A stretch of DNA of 17,260 nt from Poriferisodalis multihospitum (GTDB taxonomy: Bacteria; Actinomycetota; Acidimicrobiia; Acidimicrobiales; Poriferisodalaceae), in NCBI GenBank assembly GCA_028278755.1, contig JAPYOI010000172.1:1-17260 (forward strand), read 5' to 3'. The notes under the pieces were generated by a model. The model saw only the letters and a list, made by a program, of their open reading frames with translations. It was not told where the DNA came from and did no database searches. The position numbers were made by a program, and so were the translations under genes. The first letter of the stretch is position 1. Each line of letters opens with the position of its first letter. Positions 8,202-15,862 of this stretch are shown here, one piece after another.

Positions 8202-9044
8202 ATGGCCGGTGGGATTGCGAGCGAGAACCCCCGCCCACCCGCGCAGCACGCTTGGTGGCCCGCGGCGCTGACCATCGCGGGGGCAGATTCGTCTGGCGGG
8301 GCCGGTCTCGCGGCCGACCTGCGGGCGTTCGCGGCATGCGGCGTGCACGGGGCCTTTGCGCTCACGCTGGTTTCGGCACAGAACACGGCCGAATTCCGGC
8401 ACGCACAGCCTGTCGACGCCGAGCTGGTGACCGCCCAGGTTCACGCAGTGCTCGACGACATGCCTGTTGCGGCGTCCAAGACAGGCCTGCTGCTCACGGC
8501 GGAGACCGTCGCGGCGGTGGCATCTATTGCTGCCCGCCGGCTTCCCCAATTGGTGGTGGACCCGGTGCTGGTCGACGGGGCCGGCGAGCCCCTGCTCAGC
8601 GCCGAGGCAGAGCGATCGGTCGCGACGCGCCTGCTGCCGAACGCCCGAGTCGTGACACCCAACCATCTTGAAGCGGGCCGACTGGTGGGCAGAGACCTCG
8701 GCGACGAGATCGAGGCGTGGATCGAAGCGGCCCACGAGCTCGCAGCTACGGGCCCAGAGGCCGTGGTCGTCACCGGTGGCCGGCTCCGGATCGGTGAGAC
8801 CATTACCGATGTCGTCGTCCGGGACGGCAGCGTCCGGCTGCTGTCGGCGCCGCGCATCGACACCCGCAACGTCAGGGGGTCGGGCGATGTCTTCTCGGCA
8901 GCCATCTGCGCCGAGCTCGCCGCAGGCACGGACGTGGACTCAGCGATTGATCGTGCCCACGACCTGACGGCACGCGCCATCTCGGCGGGCGCAGATCGCC
9001 GTCTCGGCAGCGGCCGCGGACCGGTCGACCCGCTCGCTCTCTGA
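8202..9044 (+). CDS. thiD: Hydroxymethylpyrimidine/phosphomethylpyrimidine kinase family protein
   Basis: Ribokinase-fold enzyme that phosphorylates HMP and HMP-phosphate in thiamine synthesis; 280 residues, normal length. Motifs in order: ALTIAGADSSGGAGLAADL (22-40), SAQNTAEF (58-65), KTGLL (93-97), VVDPVLV (118-124), VTPNHLEA (151-158), VVVTGGR (188-194) and the C-terminal anion-hole helix RGSGDVFSAAI (225-235). The last motif is odd: well-studied ThiD proteins have GTGC, with Cys as proposed catalytic base, while this one has Asp (D229), as in ribokinase and pyridoxal kinases. A pyridoxal-type or altered specificity is therefore possible, though the overall pattern is ThiD. It is transcribed away from the kinase-peroxiredoxin gene. 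No ribosome site precedes the ATG; TGTACT ends six bases upstream, resembling the leaderless layout at nfuA. Confidence 0.85.
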   Translation: MAGGIASENPRPPAQHAWWPAALTIAGADSSGGAGLAADLRAFAACGVHGAFALTLVSAQNTAEFRHAQPVDAELVTAQVHAVLDDMPVAASKTGLLLTAETVAAVASIAARRLPQLVVDPVLVDGAGEPLLSAEAERSVATRLLPNARVVTPNHLEAGRLVGRDLGDEIEAWIEAAHELAATGPEAVVVTGGRLRIGETITDVVVRDGSVRLLSAPRIDTRNVRGSGDVFSAAICAELAAGTDVDSAIDRAHDLTARAISAGADRRLGSGRGPVDPLAL

Positions 9045-9059
9045 GCCCAGAGGCTGGGC
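9045..9059. terminator. Weak hairpin after thiD
   Basis: GCCCA (9045-9049) pairs with TGGGC (9055-9059) directly after the thiD stop; an alternative outer pairing joins GAGCCC (9043-9048) with GGGCTC (9068-9073). No U-run follows. Confidence 0.3.
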
Positions 9060-9078
9060 CGGCCCGCGGGCTCCTGCA

Positions 9079-9084
9079 TACACT
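9079..9084 (+). promoter_or_regulatory. Likely -10 element for the acyl-CoA mutase gene
   Basis: TACACT fits the actinobacterial TANNNT consensus. Transcription would begin near 9091, only seven bases before the ATG at 9098 and 67 bases before the better-supported GTG start at 9158. No convincing -35 box was found. Confidence 0.35.
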
Positions 9085-9145
9085 TCAAGCGTCGCAGGTG
9101 ACGTTGATGCGAACGCATCTGGGCAGTGAAGAGGCTGCGGATCTC

Positions 9146-9151
9146 AGGAGG
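9146..9151 (+). promoter_or_regulatory. Strong ribosome binding site that decides the mutase start
   Basis: AGGAGG followed by six bases and GTG at 9158. This is the best Shine-Dalgarno match in the window and favours GTG 9158 over the in-frame ATG at 9098, which has none. Confidence 0.7.
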
Positions 9152-9157
9152 CCACCG

Positions 9158-10801
<1,644 letters not shown>

Positions 10802-10903
10802 TCGGCATCCGAATTCGCGTGAAGCGCAAGGCTCTGCAGGGGACGCGGATGACCTGTGATTTTGCCGGCTGTGAGAAGTACAGGTTGCGGCGTGGCGTTG
10901 GGC

Positions 10904-10909
10904 TATTGT
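10904..10909 (+). promoter_or_regulatory. Possible -10 element for the lipoprotein gene
   Basis: TATTGT fits TANNNT, giving a leader of about 23 bases that contains GGAGG (10926-10930) eight bases before the TTG start. The rest of the 137-base gap (10802-10938) holds nothing else I can support. Confidence 0.35.
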
Positions 10910-10938
10910 CCCGTCATTCCTAGCCGGAGGCCCTCAAC

Positions 10939-11508
10939 TTGACCAGACCGCTCGCGCCGGAGACAGCCTGTGCGCGGGGACGGTGGACAGGTGTGCATCG
11001 CATCGGCCGATGGGGCTGGATGGCTGTTTTGGCGGTGTTGACGGCAGCGGTGCTCGCGGCCTGCGGCGGCGGTACCGACCAGTCGCAGGTGGAGCGCGAA
11101 GTGCAGGATTACTTGCAGAGCGTGGTCGCACCCGCCGAGATCGCCGACATCGACTGCCCCGAGGACGCACCCATCAGGCCGGGATCAACGTTCCTGTGCG
11201 ACGGCCTCGTCGAGGGAGCGTTCTATGAGGCGCAGGTGACGATCATCGACGAACAGGGCCGGCGCGAGATTCGACCCCGCCAAGCGGTGATGCAGACCAA
11301 CGCCACCGAGACAGCGCTTGGTGCCGAAGCGGCAGCTGCGTTGGGATTCGGCGTCCAAGCCGATTGCGGCGACGACCAGTACCTGGTGGTTTCGGTCGGC
11401 CATACGTTCCTGTGCACGCTCGAGCGTTCCGATACCGCGGCAACACAGGACATCGAGGTCGAGGTTCAGAACGAGATCGGCGCCATCGAGTGGAGGCTGA
11501 AGGGCTAG
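10939..11508 (+). CDS. DUF4333-like secreted lipoprotein
   Basis: Membrane-anchored extracytoplasmic protein of unknown function. The TTG start is supported by GGAGG eight bases upstream. The 189 residues begin with a long basic N-terminus, a hydrophobic signal segment (about 27-41) and a lipobox LAAC with Cys42 as the lipidation site. The mature part appears to hold two related modules of the DUF4333 pattern, each Cys - about 12-14 residues - G-x-T-F-L-C followed by a beta-rich stretch: IDCPEDAPIRPGSTFLC and ADCGDDQYLVVSVGHTFLC. The cysteine pairs are likely disulfides. Such proteins are common in actinobacteria, often duplicated, and their function is not known. A small membrane protein gene follows nine bases later and may be co-transcribed. 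Confidence 0.75.
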   Translation: MTRPLAPETACARGRWTGVHRIGRWGWMAVLAVLTAAVLAACGGGTDQSQVEREVQDYLQSVVAPAEIADIDCPEDAPIRPGSTFLCDGLVEGAFYEAQVTIIDEQGRREIRPRQAVMQTNATETALGAEAAAALGFGVQADCGDDQYLVVSVGHTFLCTLERSDTAATQDIEVEVQNEIGAIEWRLKG

Positions 11509-11517
11509 GCCCAGCGC

Positions 11518-11655
11518 ATGCCACGTCACCGTTATGACGCGATGGGCAACCTGCGCCCGCTGCGCCAGCGCCAGCCGGGTCTGTGGTGGACCGCAGTCCT
11601 TGTCGTTGCTGCGATGCTGCTGACTGGTTTCGCTGCGATCACTTCTGTGCTCTAG
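11518..11655 (+). CDS. Small one-helix membrane protein, 45 residues
   Basis: ATG at 11518 to TAG at 11655, nine bases after the lipoprotein stop. The product has a basic polar N-terminus (MPRHRYDAMGNLRPLRQRQ) and one hydrophobic segment, about residues 23-44, ending at the C-terminus, so it would be a tail-anchored or single-pass protein with an Arg-rich cytosolic side. Clean charge-then-helix design argues for a real gene, but there is no strong ribosome site and I know no named family. Function unknown. The opposing acuI gene ends 57 bases further on. Confidence 0.5.
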   Translation: MPRHRYDAMGNLRPLRQRQPGLWWTAVLVVAAMLLTGFAAITSVL

Positions 11656-11661
11656 TCACCT

Positions 11662-11730
11662 GCGCGCATCGACAGACGCGCCGTCAGGCGCGCACATCGA
11701 CAGACGCGGCGTCAGGCGCGCACATCGACG
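11662..11730. repeat. 28-base direct repeat duplicating the end of acuI
   Basis: Three copies beginning GCGCGCA(CA)TCGAC at about 11662, 11688 and 11716, the first shortened by two bases and the third truncated. The third copy is the true end of the minus-strand acuI gene (codons for VDVRA and the TGA); the other two lie beyond its stop. Probably tandem duplication of the gene end. Confidence 0.7.
11677..11692. terminator. Hairpin between convergent small membrane protein gene and acuI
   Basis: CGCGCC (11677-11682) pairs with GGCGCG (11687-11692) around a GTCA loop. It lies inside the repeat block between two convergent genes and could end transcription from either side. There is no U-run, and the second repeat copy has a mismatch in the same stem. 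Confidence 0.35.
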
Positions 11731-12695
11731 ACGGTGCGCCCTTGCACTTCACCCGCGAGGATCTTCGGCCCCAGTTCGGCCAGATCGCCGAGACCCACCG
11801 TTGTGGCCATCGATGCCAGCAGATCCCGATCGACCAGCTCGTCCAGCCGTTGCCATGCCGCAGCGCGCGGCTCGTAGGGGCACATCACCGAATCGATGCC
11901 GAGCAGGTTCACGCCGCGCAGCAGGAACGGGATGACGGTGGTATCGAGCCCGTTGCCCCCGGCGAGGCCGCACGCTGCCACGCTCGACCCGTATGACATC
12001 TGGGTCAGTACGTTCGCCAGCGTGGTCCCCCCGACGGCGTCCACGCAGCCGCCGAATCGCTCGCTGCCGAGCGGCCGCCCCGGCGGCTCAGACAGCTCTG
12101 CCCGGTCGATGATCGCCGAAGCGCCGAGGTTGTGCAGGTAGTCGGCGGTCTGCGGCCTGCCAGTGGAGGCAGCGACCTCGTGACCAGCCGCTGACAGCAG
12201 GTGCACTGCCACGCTGCCGACCCCACCAGCCGCGCCGGTCACGAGCACCGGGCCCGAGCCAATGCCGTGCTCCTCCAGCGCTTGGGCGGCCAGCATTGAG
12301 GTGAACCCGGCCGTGCCGATCGTCATCGCGTCGAACGTGGACAGCCCGTCGGGCAGCGGCACCAGCCAGTCGCCGCTGACGCGTGCCCGCTCCGCGTAAC
12401 CGCCCCAGTGGGTCTCGCCGACTCGCCACCCGGTCAGCACGACCCGATCTCCTGGAGCGAAGCGGCTGTCGTCGGATGACTCGACGACGCCTGCGAAGTC
12501 GATGCCTCCCACGTGCGGGTACGTGCGGACAAGGCGCCCGATCCCGCCCAGGATCATCCCGTCCTTGTAGTTGAGCGTGCTGTACTCCACGGCCACGGTG
12601 ACATTGCCGTCCGGCAGCTGGCTGTCGTCGATGTCGGCCAGCTCGGCCGATACGGCTCGGTCCTGTTCGTGCAGCATCAATGCGCGGAAGGCCAT
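11712..12695 (-). CDS. acuI: Acrylyl-CoA reductase / YhdH-family NADPH oxidoreductase
   Basis: Zinc-free medium-chain dehydrogenase/reductase of the YhdH/AcuI group, which reduces acryloyl-CoA to propionyl-CoA with NADPH; in marine bacteria it handles acrylate from dimethylsulfoniopropionate. The 327 residues match the family. Seen: STLNYKDG (39-46), GGIDFAGVV (63-71), the loop GTAGFTSMLA (127-136), the nucleotide-binding TGAAGGVGSVAV (153-164), and GGNGLDTTVIPFLLRGVNLLG split here as GGNGLDTT and LLRGVNLLGIDS near residue 285. The ATG has a good ribosome site (AGGGGA) about five bases before it. It runs divergently from nfuA and converges on the small membrane protein. AcuI specificity is likely, but YhdH proteins with broader quinone or enone activity look the same at this level. 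Confidence 0.85.
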   Translation of the reverse strand: MAFRALMLHEQDRAVSAELADIDDSQLPDGNVTVAVEYSTLNYKDGMILGGIGRLVRTYPHVGGIDFAGVVESSDDSRFAPGDRVVLTGWRVGETHWGGYAERARVSGDWLVPLPDGLSTFDAMTIGTAGFTSMLAAQALEEHGIGSGPVLVTGAAGGVGSVAVHLLSAAGHEVAASTGRPQTADYLHNLGASAIIDRAELSEPPGRPLGSERFGGCVDAVGGTTLANVLTQMSYGSSVAACGLAGGNGLDTTVIPFLLRGVNLLGIDSVMCPYEPRAAAWQRLDELVDRDLLASMATTVGLGDLAELGPKILAGEVQGRTVVDVRA

Positions 12696-12805
12696 GAAGA
12701 TCCCCTTTGTTGCGGGCTGCCCTCGACATGAGAGGTCCAGCGAGCGCGCGGGACACTACCGCCAGGCTGCCCCGGGCTGCCCACGGACCCGCAGGGCGCC
12801 GTCAG

Positions 12806-12811
12806 TAGGCT
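12806..12811 (+). promoter_or_regulatory. Likely -10 element for nfuA giving a leaderless transcript
   Basis: TAGGCT fits TANNNT and ends exactly six bases before the ATG at 12818, so transcription should begin at or next to the A of the start codon. No Shine-Dalgarno sequence is present. The same hexamer occurs upstream of the HMG-CoA-synthase-like gene. Confidence 0.5.
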
Positions 12812-12817
12812 GCCGAT

Positions 12818-13483
12818 ATGGCCCTGAGCGACCCGATGGCTCCCGCTGACGCAGTGCGCGAATCGATGATGGAGACGCGGCGCGAGACCTTTGACGTCAC
12901 GCCGGCTGCACTCGAGAAGGTGGTCGAATTGCGCAACAGCGAAGTCGACGGCGACCAGCTGGCGCTTCGCATCGAGGTGACCGGCGCCCAAGGCGTCGAC
13001 TACACCTACGACCTTGCCTTCGAGCTGCTGGCCGAGGCCGACGCCTCCGATGTGCCCTTCGCAGTCGGGGGCGGCCTGACGGTGCTGATTCCCGATCGCG
13101 ATGTGCCCAAGCTCGACGGCGCTTCGTTGGATCTGCCGTCCAACCCGAACCAGCCGGGCCTGGTGCTGCGCAACCCGAACCGTCCCGACCTCGGCCCCAA
13201 CGCCCAGCTCGACCTCGATGGGACGGTGGAGGACAACGTCCGCGAGGTGCTCACCAAGCGGATCAACCCCTCGATTGCCGCGCACGGTGGGTTCGCCGAG
13301 CTGGTGTCGGTGGAGGGCGACACGGTTGTCGTCAAGCTGGGCGGTGGCTGCCAGGGCTGCGGCATGGCCAACGCCACGGTCACGGCCGGCATCGAGCGCA
13401 CGCTGCGAGAGCTGATTCCCGAAGTCGAGCGGGTCGTCGACCTCACCGACCACGCCTCGGGCGAGAACCCCTACTTCACCTAG
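12818..13483 (+). CDS. nfuA: NfuA-like iron-sulfur cluster carrier
   Basis: Scaffold or carrier that passes Fe-S clusters to target enzymes in the cytosol. The 221 residues hold an N-terminal HesB/IscA-like domain (about 24-125) without the usual IscA cysteines, as in known NfuA, and a C-terminal NifU domain (about 138-210) with INPSIAAHGGFAELVSVE and the cluster-binding GGGCQGCGMA (Cys178, Cys181). Two NfuA subunits normally share one 4Fe-4S cluster through this CxxC. The protein is about 30 residues longer than the E. coli one, mostly N-terminal. The start at 12818 is favoured by the leaderless promoter layout; the ATG pair at 12866/12869 is the alternative. A PIG-L deacetylase gene follows after about 50 bases on the same strand and is probably co-transcribed. 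Confidence 0.9.
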   Translation: MALSDPMAPADAVRESMMETRRETFDVTPAALEKVVELRNSEVDGDQLALRIEVTGAQGVDYTYDLAFELLAEADASDVPFAVGGGLTVLIPDRDVPKLDGASLDLPSNPNQPGLVLRNPNRPDLGPNAQLDLDGTVEDNVREVLTKRINPSIAAHGGFAELVSVEGDTVVVKLGGGCQGCGMANATVTAGIERTLRELIPEVERVVDLTDHASGENPYFT

Positions 13484-13520
13484 CGGCTGAGCCGAACGGC
13501 GACGCCGTCGCCCGAGTGTC

Positions 13521-13526
13521 GGAGGT
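13521..13526 (+). promoter_or_regulatory. Ribosome binding site deciding the PIG-L start
   Basis: GGAGGT followed by seven bases and GTG at 13534. The earlier in-frame GTG at 13516 overlaps this element and would leave it unused. Confidence 0.55.
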
Positions 13527-13533
13527 TGTGGCG

Positions 13534-14268
13534 GTGGGCGTGATCTTCACCGATCAGGGAGAGATCGAAGCGCCCGCGCGGGCGCTGATCATCGTGGCCC
13601 ATCCCGATGACATCGACTTCGGCATGGCGGGAACCGTTGCCGCGCTGACCTCAGCCGGATGCCATGTGGCGTACTGCCTGGCGACAAGCGGGGAGGCTGG
13701 CGACGACGACATGTCCCACACGCCCGAAGAGCTGGCGGCGATGCGGCGGGCCGAGCAGACCGCGGCGGCAGCGAACGTGGGTGTGAGCGAGCTGCACTGG
13801 CTCGGCCATCCCGACGGCATGGTCGTGGCCGACCTCGGCCTGCGGCGTGACATCGCGCGGGTGATCCGGATCGTCCGTCCTGATGCTGTGCTGTGCCAGA
13901 CCACGATCCCCAACTGGGACCACATCTACATCTCCCACCCGGACCACCTGGCCACTGCCACTGCTGCGCTGGCCGCCGTGTACCCCGATTCGCGCAATCC
14001 GCGTGCATTCCCGGAACTGCTCGACGAGGGCCACAAGCCCCACAACGTCAGCGAGATCTGGCTGATCGGCACGGAGCCGAATCGATACATCGACATCACC
14101 GACACCTTCGAGAACAAAGTCGCAGCACTGCGCGAGCACCGCAGCCAGACCGAGCACATGGAAGACCTTGACGGCCGGTTGCGCGAGTGGTCCAGCGAGA
14201 CGGCCCGCGCCGGCGGATTGCCGGAGGGCCGGCTCGCCGAGGCATTCCGCGTCGTCGCCGCCGGCTGA
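13534..14268 (+). CDS. PIG-L / LmbE family zinc-dependent deacetylase
   Basis: Family members remove acetyl groups from N-acetylglucosamine-type substrates; the actinobacterial MshB and Mca enzymes of mycothiol metabolism belong here. From GTG 13534 the protein has 244 residues. Zinc-site motifs are intact: AHPDD (22-26), with the Asp that acts as general base, and HPDH (135-138). Between them are the typical S-GEAG and E-L-A-x-x-R-RAEQ stretches. The length and the GEAGDDDMSHTPEELAAMRRAEQ region fit the broad LmbE group; I cannot say whether it is a mycothiol enzyme. A start at GTG 13516 would add six residues. It lies 50 bases after nfuA with no terminator between. Confidence 0.85.
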   Translation: MGVIFTDQGEIEAPARALIIVAHPDDIDFGMAGTVAALTSAGCHVAYCLATSGEAGDDDMSHTPEELAAMRRAEQTAAAANVGVSELHWLGHPDGMVVADLGLRRDIARVIRIVRPDAVLCQTTIPNWDHIYISHPDHLATATAALAAVYPDSRNPRAFPELLDEGHKPHNVSEIWLIGTEPNRYIDITDTFENKVAALREHRSQTEHMEDLDGRLREWSSETARAGGLPEGRLAEAFRVVAAG

Positions 14269-14293
14269 CTCAACACCCGAGGGCGCATCCTCG

Positions 14294-14299
14294 TAGGCT
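14294..14299 (+). promoter_or_regulatory. Possible -10 element for the HMG-CoA-synthase-like gene
   Basis: TAGGCT, identical to the hexamer at nfuA, gives a leader of about 80 bases that ends with GGGGAG shortly before the ATG at 14385. Confidence 0.35.
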
Positions 14300-14384
14300 C
14301 CTGCGCTGGCTGGGGTGAGCCAGGCGGCCGTACGTGCCGACGGCATCGGAACCTGGCTGAGGATTCGTATCGGGGAGAGACGAC

Positions 14385-15794
14385 ATGGCGGAACGAGGGA
14401 TCATCGGGTACGGCACCTACGTGCCCTACTGGCGGCTCGACCGGTCGAGAATCACAGCGGCCATGGGTGCCGGCGGCGGCCGCGGTCACCGTGCCGTGGC
14501 CAGCTACGACGAGGACACCACCACGCTGGGCGTCGAGGCGGCGCGCAACTGCCTGCGGGGCGGCAGCGGCGACGCCTCTGTCGACCGCGTGATCTTCTCG
14601 ACTTCGAATCCGGCCTACCTCGACAAGACCAACGCCACTGCCATCCACGCGGCGCTCAACCTGCCGTCTTCGGTGACGGCTCTCGATCTCAACGGCGCCC
14701 CCCGTTCGATTGAGGCCGCCCTAGGGCTGGCGCTGAACGCCCCAGGTGACAACTTGATGGTCCTGTCCGATATTCGCACCGGTCGGCCGACCAGCGGCGA
14801 CGAAGCCAGCGGCGGTGACGGCGCGGCCGCGTTTCTGATCGGTGATGGAAGCTCGTCGCCGATCATTGCTCACGAACTCGGCTCGGCAACTGAAGTCGCT
14901 GAATTCCTCGATCGCTACCGACAACCCGGTGACGACTTCTCACGCGTGTGGGAAGAACGCTTCGGCGAGCAGGCCTACCTGCCGCTTGCGCAGCGCGCCG
15001 TCGAACGTGCCCTGGCCGCTGCTGAGCTCACCATCGACGACATCGACGGTGTCTCGGTGACCGGCATGCACGCCCGGGCGGCGCGAGGCGTGTCGCGACT
15101 GGCCGGAGACAAGCTGGTGAACGACCTCACGTCCCAGATCGGCAACGCCGGCGGGGCACAAACAGGCCTGGTGGTGGCATCGATCCTTGACGACGCTGAG
15201 CCCAACCAGAACTACCTCATCATCCGGCTGGCAGACGGCGCTACTGCAACGGTGATGCACACCACCGATGCCATCGCCGACTACGAGCCGTTCCGCACCG
15301 TTGGGTCCCAGATCGAGGGCGGCAACGACGCGCTCGACTACAACCAGTATCTGACGTGGCGCGGATTCCTGGATCGTGAGCCCCCCCGGCGTCCCGACCC
15401 CGAACGGCCTGGCGCGCCCCCCGCATTCCGATCAGAGGACTGGAAGTACGCCCTGATCGGCTCGCGTGACCGCAGCTCGGGCGCCATCCACATGCCCCCG
15501 ATGCGAGTGTCCATGGAGGGCGGCGCCGTCGACGACATGGAGCCGGTCCGCATGGCTGACATTCCGGCCACCATCGCAACGTTCACCGTGGACCGGCTGG
15601 CGTTCTCGCTGTCGCCGCCCATGGTGGCCGTGGTCATCGACTACGACGGCGGTGGGCGCTTCCAGGCCGAGATGACCGATGTCGATCCCGATGAGGTGCG
15701 CATCGGCGACCGCGTCGAGATGACCTTCCGTCGGCTGTACACAGCCGAGGGAATCCACAACTACTTCTGGAAGGCTCGCCCGGCTGCGGCTTGA
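14385..15794 (+). CDS. HMG-CoA-synthase-like thiolase-fold protein fused to DUF35 OB-fold domain, cysteine-less
   Basis: The first 300 residues have the thiolase fold of the HMG-CoA synthase group: GIIGYGTYVPYWRLDR (5-20), FSTSNPAYLDKTNA, ASGGDGAAAFLIG (141-153), and SQIGNAGGAQTGL (250-262). From about 322 a DUF35-type segment follows, with IPATIATFTVDRLAF and VVAVVIDY-like OB-fold strands (393-420) and a VRIGDRVEMTFRRLY end. Two catalytic or structural features are missing. The nucleophile Cys of HMG-CoA synthase aligns with Pro106 in DLNGAPRSIEAAL. The four zinc-ribbon cysteines are replaced by Asp362, Ser365, Ser376 and Gly379 (GSRDRSSG and RVSMEGG). It probably binds acyl-CoA and partners the thiolase encoded 68 bases downstream, as archaeal HMG-CoA synthase and DUF35 proteins do. 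The role is inferred. A good ribosome site (GGGGAG) precedes the ATG. Confidence 0.82.
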   Translation: MAERGIIGYGTYVPYWRLDRSRITAAMGAGGGRGHRAVASYDEDTTTLGVEAARNCLRGGSGDASVDRVIFSTSNPAYLDKTNATAIHAALNLPSSVTALDLNGAPRSIEAALGLALNAPGDNLMVLSDIRTGRPTSGDEASGGDGAAAFLIGDGSSSPIIAHELGSATEVAEFLDRYRQPGDDFSRVWEERFGEQAYLPLAQRAVERALAAAELTIDDIDGVSVTGMHARAARGVSRLAGDKLVNDLTSQIGNAGGAQTGLVVASILDDAEPNQNYLIIRLADGATATVMHTTDAIADYEPFRTVGSQIEGGNDALDYNQYLTWRGFLDREPPRRPDPERPGAPPAFRSEDWKYALIGSRDRSSGAIHMPPMRVSMEGGAVDDMEPVRMADIPATIATFTVDRLAFSLSPPMVAVVIDYDGGGRFQAEMTDVDPDEVRIGDRVEMTFRRLYTAEGIHNYFWKARPAAA

Positions 15795-15822
15795 CGCAGC
15801 ACGAACTGGCTGCCAGCGGCCA

Positions 15823-15828
15823 TAATGT
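15823..15828 (+). promoter_or_regulatory. Possible -10 element for the thiolase gene
   Basis: TAATGT fits TANNNT and lies between the two genes, 35 bases before the ATG at 15863. The thiolase may thus also be transcribed independently of the upstream gene. Confidence 0.4.
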
Positions 15829-15862
15829 CAAGTACCCACAACTCACCACAAGGCAGGCACAC

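Noticed and set aside
6731..8671. 646-codon plus-strand frame opposite the kinase-peroxiredoxin gene and running into thiD
   Set aside because: It is antisense to a gene with clear motifs on the other strand, its product is rich in Arg, Gly and His with no recognisable domain, and long shadow frames are expected at this GC content.
11662..11730. Short regular repeats as a possible CRISPR array
   Set aside because: The copies are directly adjacent with no unique spacers, and one copy is the coding end of acuI.
15791..15862. TTG start extending the thiolase by 24 residues
   Set aside because: The extra residues do not resemble a thiolase N-terminus, and the ATG at 15863 has its own ribosome site and promoter-like element.
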